Assembly (NCBI GenBank): GCA_031428675.1
Contig: JANOYC010000170.1
Coordinates: forward strand, 1-6,377
Direction: 5' to 3'
Length of the DNA: 6,377 nucleotides
DNA from: JANOYC01 sp031428675
GTDB taxonomy: Bacteria > Actinomycetota > Actinomycetes > Actinomycetales > Microbacteriaceae
A program made the translations under genes and the position numbers. This document shows, piece after piece, positions 1-6,377 of this stretch (the stretch's first letter is position 1; each line of letters begins with the position of its first letter). The notes beneath the pieces were generated by a model. It was not told where the DNA came from, ran no database searches, and was given only the letters and a program-made list of their open reading frames with translations.

Positions 1-40
<40 letters not shown>

Positions 41-182
41 TGACTTGTGCGGGTGCGAGGCTCTTGGGGGAGGCTCGCACGCGCACCGAGAACATAGCTT
101 ACCCCGTTGCGGGCGGCGTCGATGTCGGGCGGAAACAGAGCATTCTTAACGCTTTTCGGCGGGATCGTCGTAGCGTGGACGA
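41..182. promoter_or_regulatory. Divergent intergenic region between tRNA-Pro and the ligase operon
   Basis: These 142 bases separate two divergently transcribed units, so both promoters probably lie here. The only clear AT-richer patch before base 140 is at 91-103. On the plus strand it contains TAGCTT (95-100) and on the minus strand TATGTT (96 down to 91) and TAAGCT (101 down to 96). All three fit the loose actinobacterial -10 pattern TAnnnT. I see no convincing -35 box at the proper spacing on either strand. A second AT-richer stretch at 141-156 has no clear promoter match. The assignment rests on gene arrangement more than on motifs. Confidence 0.35.
53..80. repeat. Imperfect inverted repeat (hairpin) upstream of tRNA-Pro
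   Basis: The arms GTGCGAG (53-59) and CTCGCAC (74-80) are perfect 7-bp inverted complements. After a G-G mismatch (60/73), CTC (61-63) pairs with GAG (70-72), leaving a 6-nt loop TTGGGG. If the tRNA is transcribed from the 91-101 patch, this stem would sit in its 5' leader about 12 nt before the mature end, where RNase P cuts. If the operon promoter lies downstream of base 80, the repeat is outside the operon mRNA and could be an operator-like site. It lacks a T-run on either strand, so a classical intrinsic terminator is unlikely. Confidence 0.45.
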
Positions 183-2747
183 GTGAGCGCAGAATTGACG
201 CTTGGCGCCGAAGAGGAACTCCACCTCATCGACCTCGACAGTTGGACACTCTCAGCGCGCGCCCCGCAACTGTTGTCACAGTTGCCCGCCGAACACTATT
301 CTGCAGAACTTCAACGCACCACCGTCGAGACCAACACCGCCGTCGTCAGTACGCTGTCGGATCTGCGGCGGGAGATCGCCCGACTGCGCGACGGCCTCAT
401 CGCGGTCGCCGCCGACGCCGGGCTCGGCGTTGCCGCGGTCGGCACCGCGCCGCGATCCACGTTCAGCGACTTCGAACTCACCGCGGCCGGCCGCTACAGC
501 CGGATGCAAGAGCAATACCGCTTGCTCGTCGACGAACAACTCATTTGCGGCACCCAAATCCACGTCGGAGTCTCCGACCGAGATCTCGCGGTCAGGATCG
601 CCCAACGCGTCTCACGCGAACTGCCCACCCTGCTCGCGCTGTCTGCAAGCTCCCCGTTCTGGAACGGGCTCGACACCGGCTATGCGAGCATCCGCACCAT
701 CATCTGGCAGCGGTGGCCGAGCGCAGGCGCGACCGGACCGCTCGAAACGGCGCAGCAGTACGACACGCTCCTCGCCGACCTCATCGCCACCGGGGTCATC
801 GCCGACGCAAAAATGGCGTATTTCGACGTGCGGCCATCCGCCCACGAGCCGACGCTCGAACTTCGCGTGTGCGACGCGTGCCCGATCATCGACGACACGG
901 TGCTCATCGCCGGGCTGTTCCGGGCGGCTGTGCGGGCGGCCGAATTGGAGATCGAGGCTGGAGCTCCCTACGCGGCGCCCGCCGCTCCGATCCACCGCGC
1001 CGCCATGTGGCAAGCGGCACGCAGCGGACTGTCCGGCAATCTCGTCGACCAGAGCGGCAGCCCGCGCCCGGTGCCGGCGCCGGTCGCGGTGCGAGAACTC
1101 GTGACCCGCTTGCGGCCACACCTCGAAGAACTCGGCGACTACGACGACGTCAGAGAACTCAGTGAGGATGCGCTCACCCGCGGAAACTCCGCGGATCGAC
1201 AGCGCGTCGCCTTCGCGGAGCGCGGCGACCTCGATGACGTCACCCGACTCGTCGTGCGGGAGACGCACGGCACGGTCGCGAAGTTTCTGCCCGACGTCGA
1301 GCCGCTGCGGGGATATCGCGCCCGCGCCGGTGACGAAGCGGTCGGAATCGGGGCACGGCCCCGACCGCCCTACCGCGACGTTTTACACTTCTTCGACTCC
1401 CTTCCGCCCGATCAACTCGCCACCCGACAGGATGCTCGAACCCGCTGGACAAGCGAGCGCGGCATGACCTTCGGAGTGGGCGGGGAATCGCGCAATTTCG
1501 AGGTCGACCTGCTACCGCGCATCATCAGCAGCTACGAATGGACGGCCCTTTCCGCTGGTCTCATCCAGCGAGCACGAGCAATCGAAAGCTTCCTACGCGA
1601 CATCTACACCGAACAGCGCGTGCTGCAGGAAGGGCTCTTCCCGCGCGAGTGGGTGCAGCACTCCCCCGGCTGGCGCGTCGAAGCCACCCGCTTGCCGCCC
1701 GGAACCCCACGCGCCCCGATCATGGGCTTCGACCTCGTGCGCAACGAGACCGGCGGATGGCGTGTGCTCGAAGACAACGTGCGCAACCCGAGCGGGGTCG
1801 CCTACGCGATCGCGGCGCGCGAGCTCATCGACGCCGTCGTGCCCGCGCTGCCCCGCCCGCCCCGGCTGCTCGATCCACACACCGCGCACGCGGCGCTGCG
1901 CCGAACCCTCCAAGCGCCCGGGCGCGACGGCGCCGCAAGCGCCCTGCTGTCGAGCGGACCGGGCAGTTCCGCGTGGTTCGAACACCGCCGCCTCGCCGAG
2001 GGCGCGGGCCTCCACCTCATCGGAGCCGACGACATCACCGCCGAACGCGACCGGGTCGTATTGCGCAACGATGGCACACCCGTCGGCTGCCTCTATCTGC
2101 GTCTCGACGGCGAAGTCGTCGACCTGGAAGACAGCTCCGGATACGCCATCGGCGCCGACATCATGGCGGTCGCAACAGCGGGCGGAGTTGTGCTCGCGAA
2201 CGCTCCCGGCAATGGAATCGCCGACGACAAGGCCATGTACTGCCACATTCCCGAGCTCATCCAGTACTACCTGGGCGAACACCCCCTGCTCGAATCCGTG
2301 CCGACCTACCGCGCCGCCGACGAAGGCGAACGGCGCATCGTGCTCGAACGGGTTGGCGAACTCGTGACGAAACCGGTGGACGGTCACGGTGGCCGCGGCA
2401 TCCTCATCGGGCCGGCCGCATCCGCAGCCAGCGTCGCCGCTCGCCGCGCGGTTATCGCAGCGAACCCGGCGGAATGGGTTGCACAAGAACTCGTCGCCCT
2501 CTCGTCGTTGCCGAGCTTCGCCGGCATGAGACTCGAACCACGCCGAGTCGACTTGCGGGTGTTCGCATATGCGACTGGCACCGACCCAGGCGATTACGCC
2601 ATCGCCGACGTCGCCCTCACCCGCGTCGCGCAAGCGGGAAGCTTCATCGTCAACTCCTCCCGAGGGGGAGGCGCGAAAGACACCTGGATCATCGGCGACA
2701 CCGCGACGAGCGAAGATGGGAACGCGGATGTGCGGACTCGCGGGTGA
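183..2747 (+). CDS. Carboxylate-amine ligase (GCS2/YbdK) fused to circularly permuted type 2 ATP-grasp ligase
   Basis: This 854-aa protein joins two ATP-dependent amide-bond-forming enzymes. Residues 1 to about 370 are a GCS2/YbdK-type glutamate-cysteine-ligase-like domain, with GAEEELHLID (8-17), RYSRMQEQY (104-112), CGTQIHVGV (122-130), ALSASSPFWNG (152-162) and TLELRVCD (224-231). Residues about 395-840 match the circularly permuted ATP-grasp family (COG2308; DUF404/DUF407), with DLLPRIISSYEW (442-453), VLEDNVRNPSGVAYA (528-542), ADDKAMY (680-686), TKPVDGHGGRGI (729-740), PRRVDLRVFAY (786-796) and NSSRGGGAKDTW (824-835). Each half is near the length of its stand-alone relatives, so neither looks truncated. 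The GTG start follows an in-frame TAG at 171-173, and GAEEEL begins at residue 8, so no longer start is possible. The Shine-Dalgarno is weak. There is no signal peptide or membrane segment, so it is likely cytosolic. Substrates are unknown; true glutathione or ergothioneine synthesis (GshA/EgtA) is not implied. Confidence 0.93.
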   Translation: MSAELTLGAEEELHLIDLDSWTLSARAPQLLSQLPAEHYSAELQRTTVETNTAVVSTLSDLRREIARLRDGLIAVAADAGLGVAAVGTAPRSTFSDFELTAAGRYSRMQEQYRLLVDEQLICGTQIHVGVSDRDLAVRIAQRVSRELPTLLALSASSPFWNGLDTGYASIRTIIWQRWPSAGATGPLETAQQYDTLLADLIATGVIADAKMAYFDVRPSAHEPTLELRVCDACPIIDDTVLIAGLFRAAVRAAELEIEAGAPYAAPAAPIHRAAMWQAARSGLSGNLVDQSGSPRPVPAPVAVRELVTRLRPHLEELGDYDDVRELSEDALTRGNSADRQRVAFAERGDLDDVTRLVVRETHGTVAKFLPDVEPLRGYRARAGDEAVGIGARPRPPYRDVLHFFDSLPPDQLATRQDARTRWTSERGMTFGVGGESRNFEVDLLPRIISSYEWTALSAGLIQRARAIESFLRDIYTEQRVLQEGLFPREWVQHSPGWRVEATRLPPGTPRAPIMGFDLVRNETGGWRVLEDNVRNPSGVAYAIAARELIDAVVPALPRPPRLLDPHTAHAALRRTLQAPGRDGAASALLSSGPGSSAWFEHRRLAEGAGLHLIGADDITAERDRVVLRNDGTPVGCLYLRLDGEVVDLEDSSGYAIGADIMAVATAGGVVLANAPGNGIADDKAMYCHIPELIQYYLGEHPLLESVPTYRAADEGERRIVLERVGELVTKPVDGHGGRGILIGPAASAASVAARRAVIAANPAEWVAQELVALSSLPSFAGMRLEPRRVDLRVFAYATGTDPGDYAIADVALTRVAQAGSFIVNSSRGGGAKDTWIIGDTATSEDGNADVRTRG

Positions 2748-4512
2748 ACTGACATTCGACGGCAGCCCGGCAGATGTCGCCGCGGTCGACCGGATGACCG
2801 AAGCTCTGGCCAATCGCGGCCCCGACGACTCAGGCATCTGGGCGCGCGGGCGCGCGGCACTCGGCCACCGCCGCTTATCGATCATCGACCTCAGCGCGTC
2901 CGGGTCGCAACCGATGGTGGATGCCGCTCTCGGCCTCACCCTCGTCTTCAACGGCTGCATCTACAACTACCGGCAATTGCGCTCCGAACTCGAAGCGGCA
3001 GGCCACCGCTTCTTCTCTACCTCAGATACCGAAGTCATCGGCAAGGCCTATGCGGAGTGGGGACAGCACTGCGTCGAGCACTTCCTCGGCATGTTCGCGT
3101 TCGCCCTGGTCGAGCACGAGAGCGGCCGAGTGATGCTCGCCCGCGATCGCCTCGGCATCAAGCCGCTCTACCTCGACGAGCGGCCCGGCCGCGTGCGGTT
3201 CGCCTCCACACTCCCAGCCCTGCTTGCGGGCGGCGGCACCGACACATCGATCGACACGACGGCACTCGCCTACTACATGACCTTCCACTCGGTCGTACCC
3301 GCCCCGCACACGATCCTCACCGGAGTGCGAAAGCTACCCCCGGCGACGGTGCGGATGATCGAAGCCGACGGCTCGAGCACAGACCACGTGTACTGGACCC
3401 CCGACTTCACGCGAGACGAGTCGCGCTCCGACTGGTCGGCGCGCGACTGGGAAGACGCCGTCATTGCGAGCCTGCGCACCGCCGTCGAGCGACGAATGGT
3501 CGCCGACGTCCCCGTCGGCGTGCTCCTCTCCGGCGGCATCGACTCGAGTCTCGTCGTCGCCCTCCTCGCCGAAGCCGGGCAGCACGGGCTGCAGACCTTC
3601 AGCATCGGCTTCGACTCCGCGGGGGGCGAATCCGGCGACGAGTTCGAATACTCCTCCCTCGTTGCGGAAAGATTCGGAACCGACCACCACCGCATCCGGA
3701 TCGACCATTCCCGACTGCTTCCCGGGGTGGACGCAACCGTCGCGGCGATGAGCGAGCCGATGGCGAGTCACGATTGTGTGGCGTTCTACCTCTTGAGCGA
3801 AGACGTGTCCCGCTCGATCAAGGTCGTGCAATCGGGGCAGGGCGCCGACGAGGTGCTCGGCGGGTACGACTGGTATCCGCCGCTCGCCGGAATCGACCGC
3901 GCCGACGCCGCCGAGACCTATGCGAGCGTGTTCTTCGACCGGCGGTGGACGCAACTGGCCGAACTGCTGGCCCCGAATTGGGCGGCGCCCGTCGACGCGC
4001 CGACAGCGTTCATTTCTGATCGCTTCGCGCGGCCGGGAGCGGTGACTGCCGTGGACGCCGCCCTCCGCAACGACACCACGGTGATGCTCATCGATGATCC
4101 GGTAAAGCGCGTCGACAACATGACGATGGCGTGGGGTCTCGAAGCGCGAGTGCCCTACCTTGATCATGAGTTCGTCGAACTTGCGGGCCGCATCCCGCCG
4201 GAACTGAAGCTCGCCGACGGTGGCAAGGGCGTGTTGAAACGTGCGAGCCGGGGCGTCATCCCGGATGCCGTGATCGATCGGCAGAAAGCGTACTTCCCGG
4301 TTCCCGCGATTCGCCAGCTCGACGGTCCGTACCTCGAGCGGGTGCGGGATGCGCTCACCGACCCCGCGGCAACCCGACGCGGCCTGTTCGACCCCGGGCA
4401 GGTCGCGCAGCTCATCGCCGACCCCAACACGACACGAACGACGCTCGGTTCGAACGCACTGTGGCAACTCGCCGTGCTCGAAATGTGGCTCCAGGAACGA
4501 GGCATCCAATGA
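2728..4512 (+). CDS. Glutamine-dependent amidotransferase, NAGGN/AsnO type (asparagine synthase family)
   Basis: This 594-aa enzyme would take ammonia from glutamine and, with ATP, turn a carboxylate into an amide. The N-terminal class II (Ntn) glutaminase domain (2 to about 200) has nucleophile Cys2 (MCGLAGEL), NRGPDDSG (29-36), GHRRLSIIDL (46-55), FNGCIYNY (74-81) and SDTEV (99-103). The synthetase domain has the PP-loop SGGIDSS (268-274), SGQGADEVLGGY (369-380) and LEARVPYLDHEF (471-482). Length and motifs such as FNGCIYNY, VVPAPHT, HDCVAFYLL and SGQGADEV resemble, from memory, the 'trio' amidotransferases (TIGR03104) that make N-acetylglutaminylglutamine amide in Pseudomonas and Sinorhizobium, more than asparagine synthetase AsnB. 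ATG 2728 is chosen because it places Cys at residue 2. The in-frame ATG at 2716 and longer starts would bury the nucleophile. GGGA (2718-2721) is a plausible ribosome site. It overlaps the ligase gene by 20 bp. The acceptor substrate is unproven because the usual partner synthetase is absent here. Confidence 0.92.
   Translation: MCGLAGELTFDGSPADVAAVDRMTEALANRGPDDSGIWARGRAALGHRRLSIIDLSASGSQPMVDAALGLTLVFNGCIYNYRQLRSELEAAGHRFFSTSDTEVIGKAYAEWGQHCVEHFLGMFAFALVEHESGRVMLARDRLGIKPLYLDERPGRVRFASTLPALLAGGGTDTSIDTTALAYYMTFHSVVPAPHTILTGVRKLPPATVRMIEADGSSTDHVYWTPDFTRDESRSDWSARDWEDAVIASLRTAVERRMVADVPVGVLLSGGIDSSLVVALLAEAGQHGLQTFSIGFDSAGGESGDEFEYSSLVAERFGTDHHRIRIDHSRLLPGVDATVAAMSEPMASHDCVAFYLLSEDVSRSIKVVQSGQGADEVLGGYDWYPPLAGIDRADAAETYASVFFDRRWTQLAELLAPNWAAPVDAPTAFISDRFARPGAVTAVDAALRNDTTVMLIDDPVKRVDNMTMAWGLEARVPYLDHEFVELAGRIPPELKLADGGKGVLKRASRGVIPDAVIDRQKAYFPVPAIRQLDGPYLERVRDALTDPAATRRGLFDPGQVAQLIADPNTTRTTLGSNALWQLAVLEMWLQERGIQ
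4499..4512 (+). promoter_or_regulatory. Ribosome binding site and ATGA stop-start overlap coupling amidotransferase to peptidase
   Basis: GAGG (4499-4502) lies six bases before ATG 4509, and the ATG shares ATGA with the TGA stop at 4510-4512. This is the classic arrangement for translational coupling by re-initiation. It favours 4509 as the start over the in-frame ATG at 4461. Confidence 0.7.
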
Positions 4513-6368
4513 CCGACACGGATGGTCGTCTCGACGCCGCGATCCGTCTGAGTAGCGACCTCGTCGACGCGTGGGGCTGCTGGGGGCCGACAATGACGCC
4601 GGATGCTCGGCGGGTGGCATTCATCAGCGACCGCAACGGGATACCGGAAGTGTGGGTGAAGGATGTCGTCACCGACGGACCCCTGCCGCCTGCCAGGCGC
4701 ATCCGACTCTCCGACGACCCGGTGCTCTCCGTGCAGTGGTCGGCCGACAGCGCTTGGCTCGCGTGCGCTGTCGCGACCGATGGCGGCGTGCGAAACCAAG
4801 TGTGGGTCGTTCGCCCGGACGGCACCGACGCACGCCGGATTGCGGGCTCCCGCGACGTGCACGCCGAAGTCGGCCCGTGGACGCGCAGCGGTCATCGCGT
4901 GGTTGTGACGATCCCGCCGGCGATTGCGGGGCATCCGAGTTTCAGCTATCTGGCCGACCCAACGACCGGTGAATTGCATCCCCTCGCATCCGGCAATCTC
5001 ATTAGCGTGCTCGATCTGTCTATCGAAGAGCGGCTCGTCGTGTTGCGCGACGGACCGCGCGGCGAACACTTCTGCGTCGTCGTCGACCGGATCGCCGACC
5101 TGCACCACCCGCTTCTGCCGCACCGCGACACCGGGGCAACCGAAGTCGCGCTGATCCGACCCGCGCCCGAAGGACACGTAATGCCCTTCATCGCGTACCT
5201 CGTCACCGAAGTCGGCCTGCCGAGGCGTCAACTCGTGGCCACGCCGCTCGGCGCCAACGGACTGCGGGGCGACGCTCGCGTGCTCATTCACCGCGACGAC
5301 GCCGAACTCGAAGACCTCGACGCCGACGACGCCGGGCGAGTGCTGCTACTCGTGTGGAATGTCGCAGGGCGAAGCGAACTCGAATTGCTCGACACGGTGA
5401 CCGGGCACCGCTCGATCGTGCACGGGCTGCCCGGGCTCGTAGCCTCGAGCCCGGTGCTCAGCCGCGACGGATCGAGCGTGATCCTGAGCGTCGAGGGGCC
5501 CGCACGGCCCCGCGAGTTGTGGCATCTCGACACCCGAACGCACGCGTGGGCGAGAGTGAGCGCCGCGCCCAGGCTGCCCGAGCACGAACTCGTGCACCCA
5601 ACACTCGAAACCTTCTTCTCGAAGGATGGCCTCGCCATCAGCGGGTGGCTCTATCGCGCGCCCGACAGTCACACCCCGGGGCCAGCGATGCTGAGTCTGC
5701 ACGGCGGCCCGGAGTCGCAGGAGCGCCCGGTGTTCAGTCCCCAGCATCAAGCCATGGCGGCGGCCGGCATCACGGTCTTCGCCCCGAACATCCGCGGTTC
5801 CTCGGGTTTCGGTCGGGAGTTCGTGCACGCCGACAACCTCGAAGGCCGGTATGGCGCTTTCGACGACGTGCTCGCATCCGCGGATTTTCTCATCGAACGC
5901 GGGATCGCCGCGCCCGACCAGATCGCCGTCACCGGGCGATCGTACGGCGGATACCTGACCCTTGCCGCCCTCGCCTTCACACCGAGCGCGTTCGCGGCCG
6001 GGGTCGACATCTGCGGGATGTCGGACATGACGACGTTTTATCGCGACACCGAACCGTGGATCGCGGCCGCTGCGTTCAGCAAATACGGGCATCCGCGGCG
6101 CGATCGCCGGTTGTTGAAGGCGATTTCTCCGCTGCGAAGTGCGAACAACATCCGGGTTCCGCTCCTCGTTGTGCACGGCGAGCTCGACACGAACGTGCCC
6201 ATCGGAGAGTCGCGCCAGATCGTCGCCGCACTACGGAAAGCACACCGACCGGTCGATTACCTCCAACTCGACGGCGAGGGCCACGAATATCGGTCGGCCT
6301 ACTCGCGCCGACTGCTCATCGAGCACATGGTGCGCTTCCTCACGGCGAACTTGGCCGTCGCGGGTTGA
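4509..6368 (+). CDS. S9-family (prolyl oligopeptidase/acylaminoacyl-peptidase-like) serine peptidase
   Basis: This 619-aa protein has the S9 architecture. An N-terminal beta-propeller (about 25-355) shows recurring blade motifs such as PTMTPDARRVAFISD (27-41), VQWSADSAWLACAV (75-88) and PVLSRDGSSVILSV (315-328). The C-terminal alpha/beta-hydrolase domain (about 365-615) has HGGP (398-401, oxyanion region), NIRGSSGFG (427-435) and GRSYGG (476-481) with nucleophile Ser478. Asp560 lies in HGELD and His592 in GEGHEY, so the catalytic triad is complete. The family cleaves short peptides, often after proline or from blocked N-termini, with the propeller limiting substrate size. No signal peptide is seen, so it is likely cytosolic. 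ATG 4509 overlaps the previous stop as ATGA and has GAGG (4499-4502) six bases upstream. An in-frame ATG at 4461 would add 16 residues inside the previous gene and is not needed. The operon position suggests processing or turnover of the pathway product. Confidence 0.92.
   Translation: MTDTDGRLDAAIRLSSDLVDAWGCWGPTMTPDARRVAFISDRNGIPEVWVKDVVTDGPLPPARRIRLSDDPVLSVQWSADSAWLACAVATDGGVRNQVWVVRPDGTDARRIAGSRDVHAEVGPWTRSGHRVVVTIPPAIAGHPSFSYLADPTTGELHPLASGNLISVLDLSIEERLVVLRDGPRGEHFCVVVDRIADLHHPLLPHRDTGATEVALIRPAPEGHVMPFIAYLVTEVGLPRRQLVATPLGANGLRGDARVLIHRDDAELEDLDADDAGRVLLLVWNVAGRSELELLDTVTGHRSIVHGLPGLVASSPVLSRDGSSVILSVEGPARPRELWHLDTRTHAWARVSAAPRLPEHELVHPTLETFFSKDGLAISGWLYRAPDSHTPGPAMLSLHGGPESQERPVFSPQHQAMAAAGITVFAPNIRGSSGFGREFVHADNLEGRYGAFDDVLASADFLIERGIAAPDQIAVTGRSYGGYLTLAALAFTPSAFAAGVDICGMSDMTTFYRDTEPWIAAAAFSKYGHPRRDRRLLKAISPLRSANNIRVPLLVVHGELDTNVPIGESRQIVAALRKAHRPVDYLQLDGEGHEYRSAYSRRLLIEHMVRFLTANLAVAG
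5431..5454 (+). repeat. Perfect 9-bp inverted repeat inside the peptidase gene
   Basis: CCGGGCTCG (5431-5439) and CGAGCCCGG (5446-5454) are exact inverted complements around the 6-nt loop TAGCCT, so a stable RNA hairpin is predicted. It lies within the coding region for propeller residues around LPGLVASSP (307-315). No T-run follows it. In GC-rich coding DNA such repeats can occur by chance, so a function is doubtful. Confidence 0.3.
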
Positions 6369-6377
6369 TCGCTACGG

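Noticed and set aside
107..1165. Plus-strand open frame starting at ATG 107
   Set aside because: Its translation is an arginine-rich low-complexity shadow of the ligase gene in another frame. The GCS2 motifs are all in the frame starting at 183.
183..1292. Annotation of the N-terminal half as glutathione or ergothioneine pathway enzyme (GshA/EgtA)
   Set aside because: The motifs fit the broad YbdK/GCS2 group, in which substrates are mostly unknown. The fusion and the operon context point to another product, and no thiol-pathway gene is adjacent.
2569..2727. Longer amidotransferase starting at ATG 2569
   Set aside because: It would add 53 residues before MCGLAG and remove the catalytic cysteine from residue 2. 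The extra part overlaps conserved ATP-grasp coding sequence.
1593..2960. Long open frame on the minus strand (455 codons), and others at 3334-4620 and 4164-5291
   Set aside because: They are antisense to genes with clear family motifs, and their translations are rich in Arg, Ala, Gly and His with no recognisable domain. Such frames are expected opposite GC-rich coding DNA.
4461..4508. Longer peptidase start at ATG 4461
   Set aside because: ATG 4509 has a better ribosome site and forms an ATGA overlap with the preceding stop. The 16 extra residues are arginine-rich and overlap the amidotransferase gene.
2728..4512. Annotation as ordinary asparagine synthetase AsnB
   Set aside because: The FNGCIYNY and SGQGADEV motifs and the operon partners fit the NAGGN-type amidotransferase group better. 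A housekeeping AsnB would not be expected between a peptide-type ligase and a peptidase.
5294..5333. Repeated GACGACGCC-like units as a tandem repeat
   Set aside because: They encode an acidic loop (Asp/Glu-rich, around residues 263-275 of the peptidase), and the units are too imperfect to be a real DNA repeat.
5495..5511. GGGGCC/GGCCCC inverted repeat as an intrinsic terminator
   Set aside because: It is short, lies within coding sequence and has no following T-run.

Overview
The window is GC-rich, with a strong bias to G or C at third codon positions, and it reads as a chromosomal segment of a high-GC actinomycete. The gene content and frequent GGATGC/GCATCC hexamers would suit Microbacteriaceae or a relative. 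That placement is an inference; no phylogenetic marker protein is present.

Layout: (1) Bases 1-40 hold the 5' half of a tRNA-Pro (anticodon GGG) on the minus strand, cut by the window edge. (2) Bases 41-182 are a divergent intergenic region with an imperfect hairpin (53-80) and a small AT-richer patch near 91-103. (3) Bases 183-6368 are one plus-strand operon of three overlapping genes: a two-domain ligase (GCS2/YbdK-type carboxylate-amine ligase fused to a circularly permuted type 2 ATP-grasp domain, 854 aa), a glutamine-dependent amidotransferase of the N-acetylglutaminylglutamine-amide (NAGGN, AsnO) type (594 aa), and a cytoplasmic S9-family prolyl-oligopeptidase-like serine peptidase (619 aa). 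The overlaps are 20 bp and 4 bp. Only 9 bases follow the last stop, so further genes or a terminator lie outside. No stretch over 300 bases lacks a gene, and I see no mobile element or CRISPR array.

Working model: the fusion protein makes one or two amide bonds to build a small (iso)peptide, the amidotransferase converts a carboxylate on it to an amide using glutamine and ATP, and the peptidase trims, recycles or degrades the product. This has the logic of the proteobacterial NAGGN osmolyte trio (GNAT/ATP-grasp synthetase, AsnO amidotransferase, M42 peptidase), but both partners of the amidotransferase are replaced by unrelated enzymes. The product is therefore probably an amidated peptide-like metabolite that need not be NAGGN. 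This substitution is the most interesting signal in the window.
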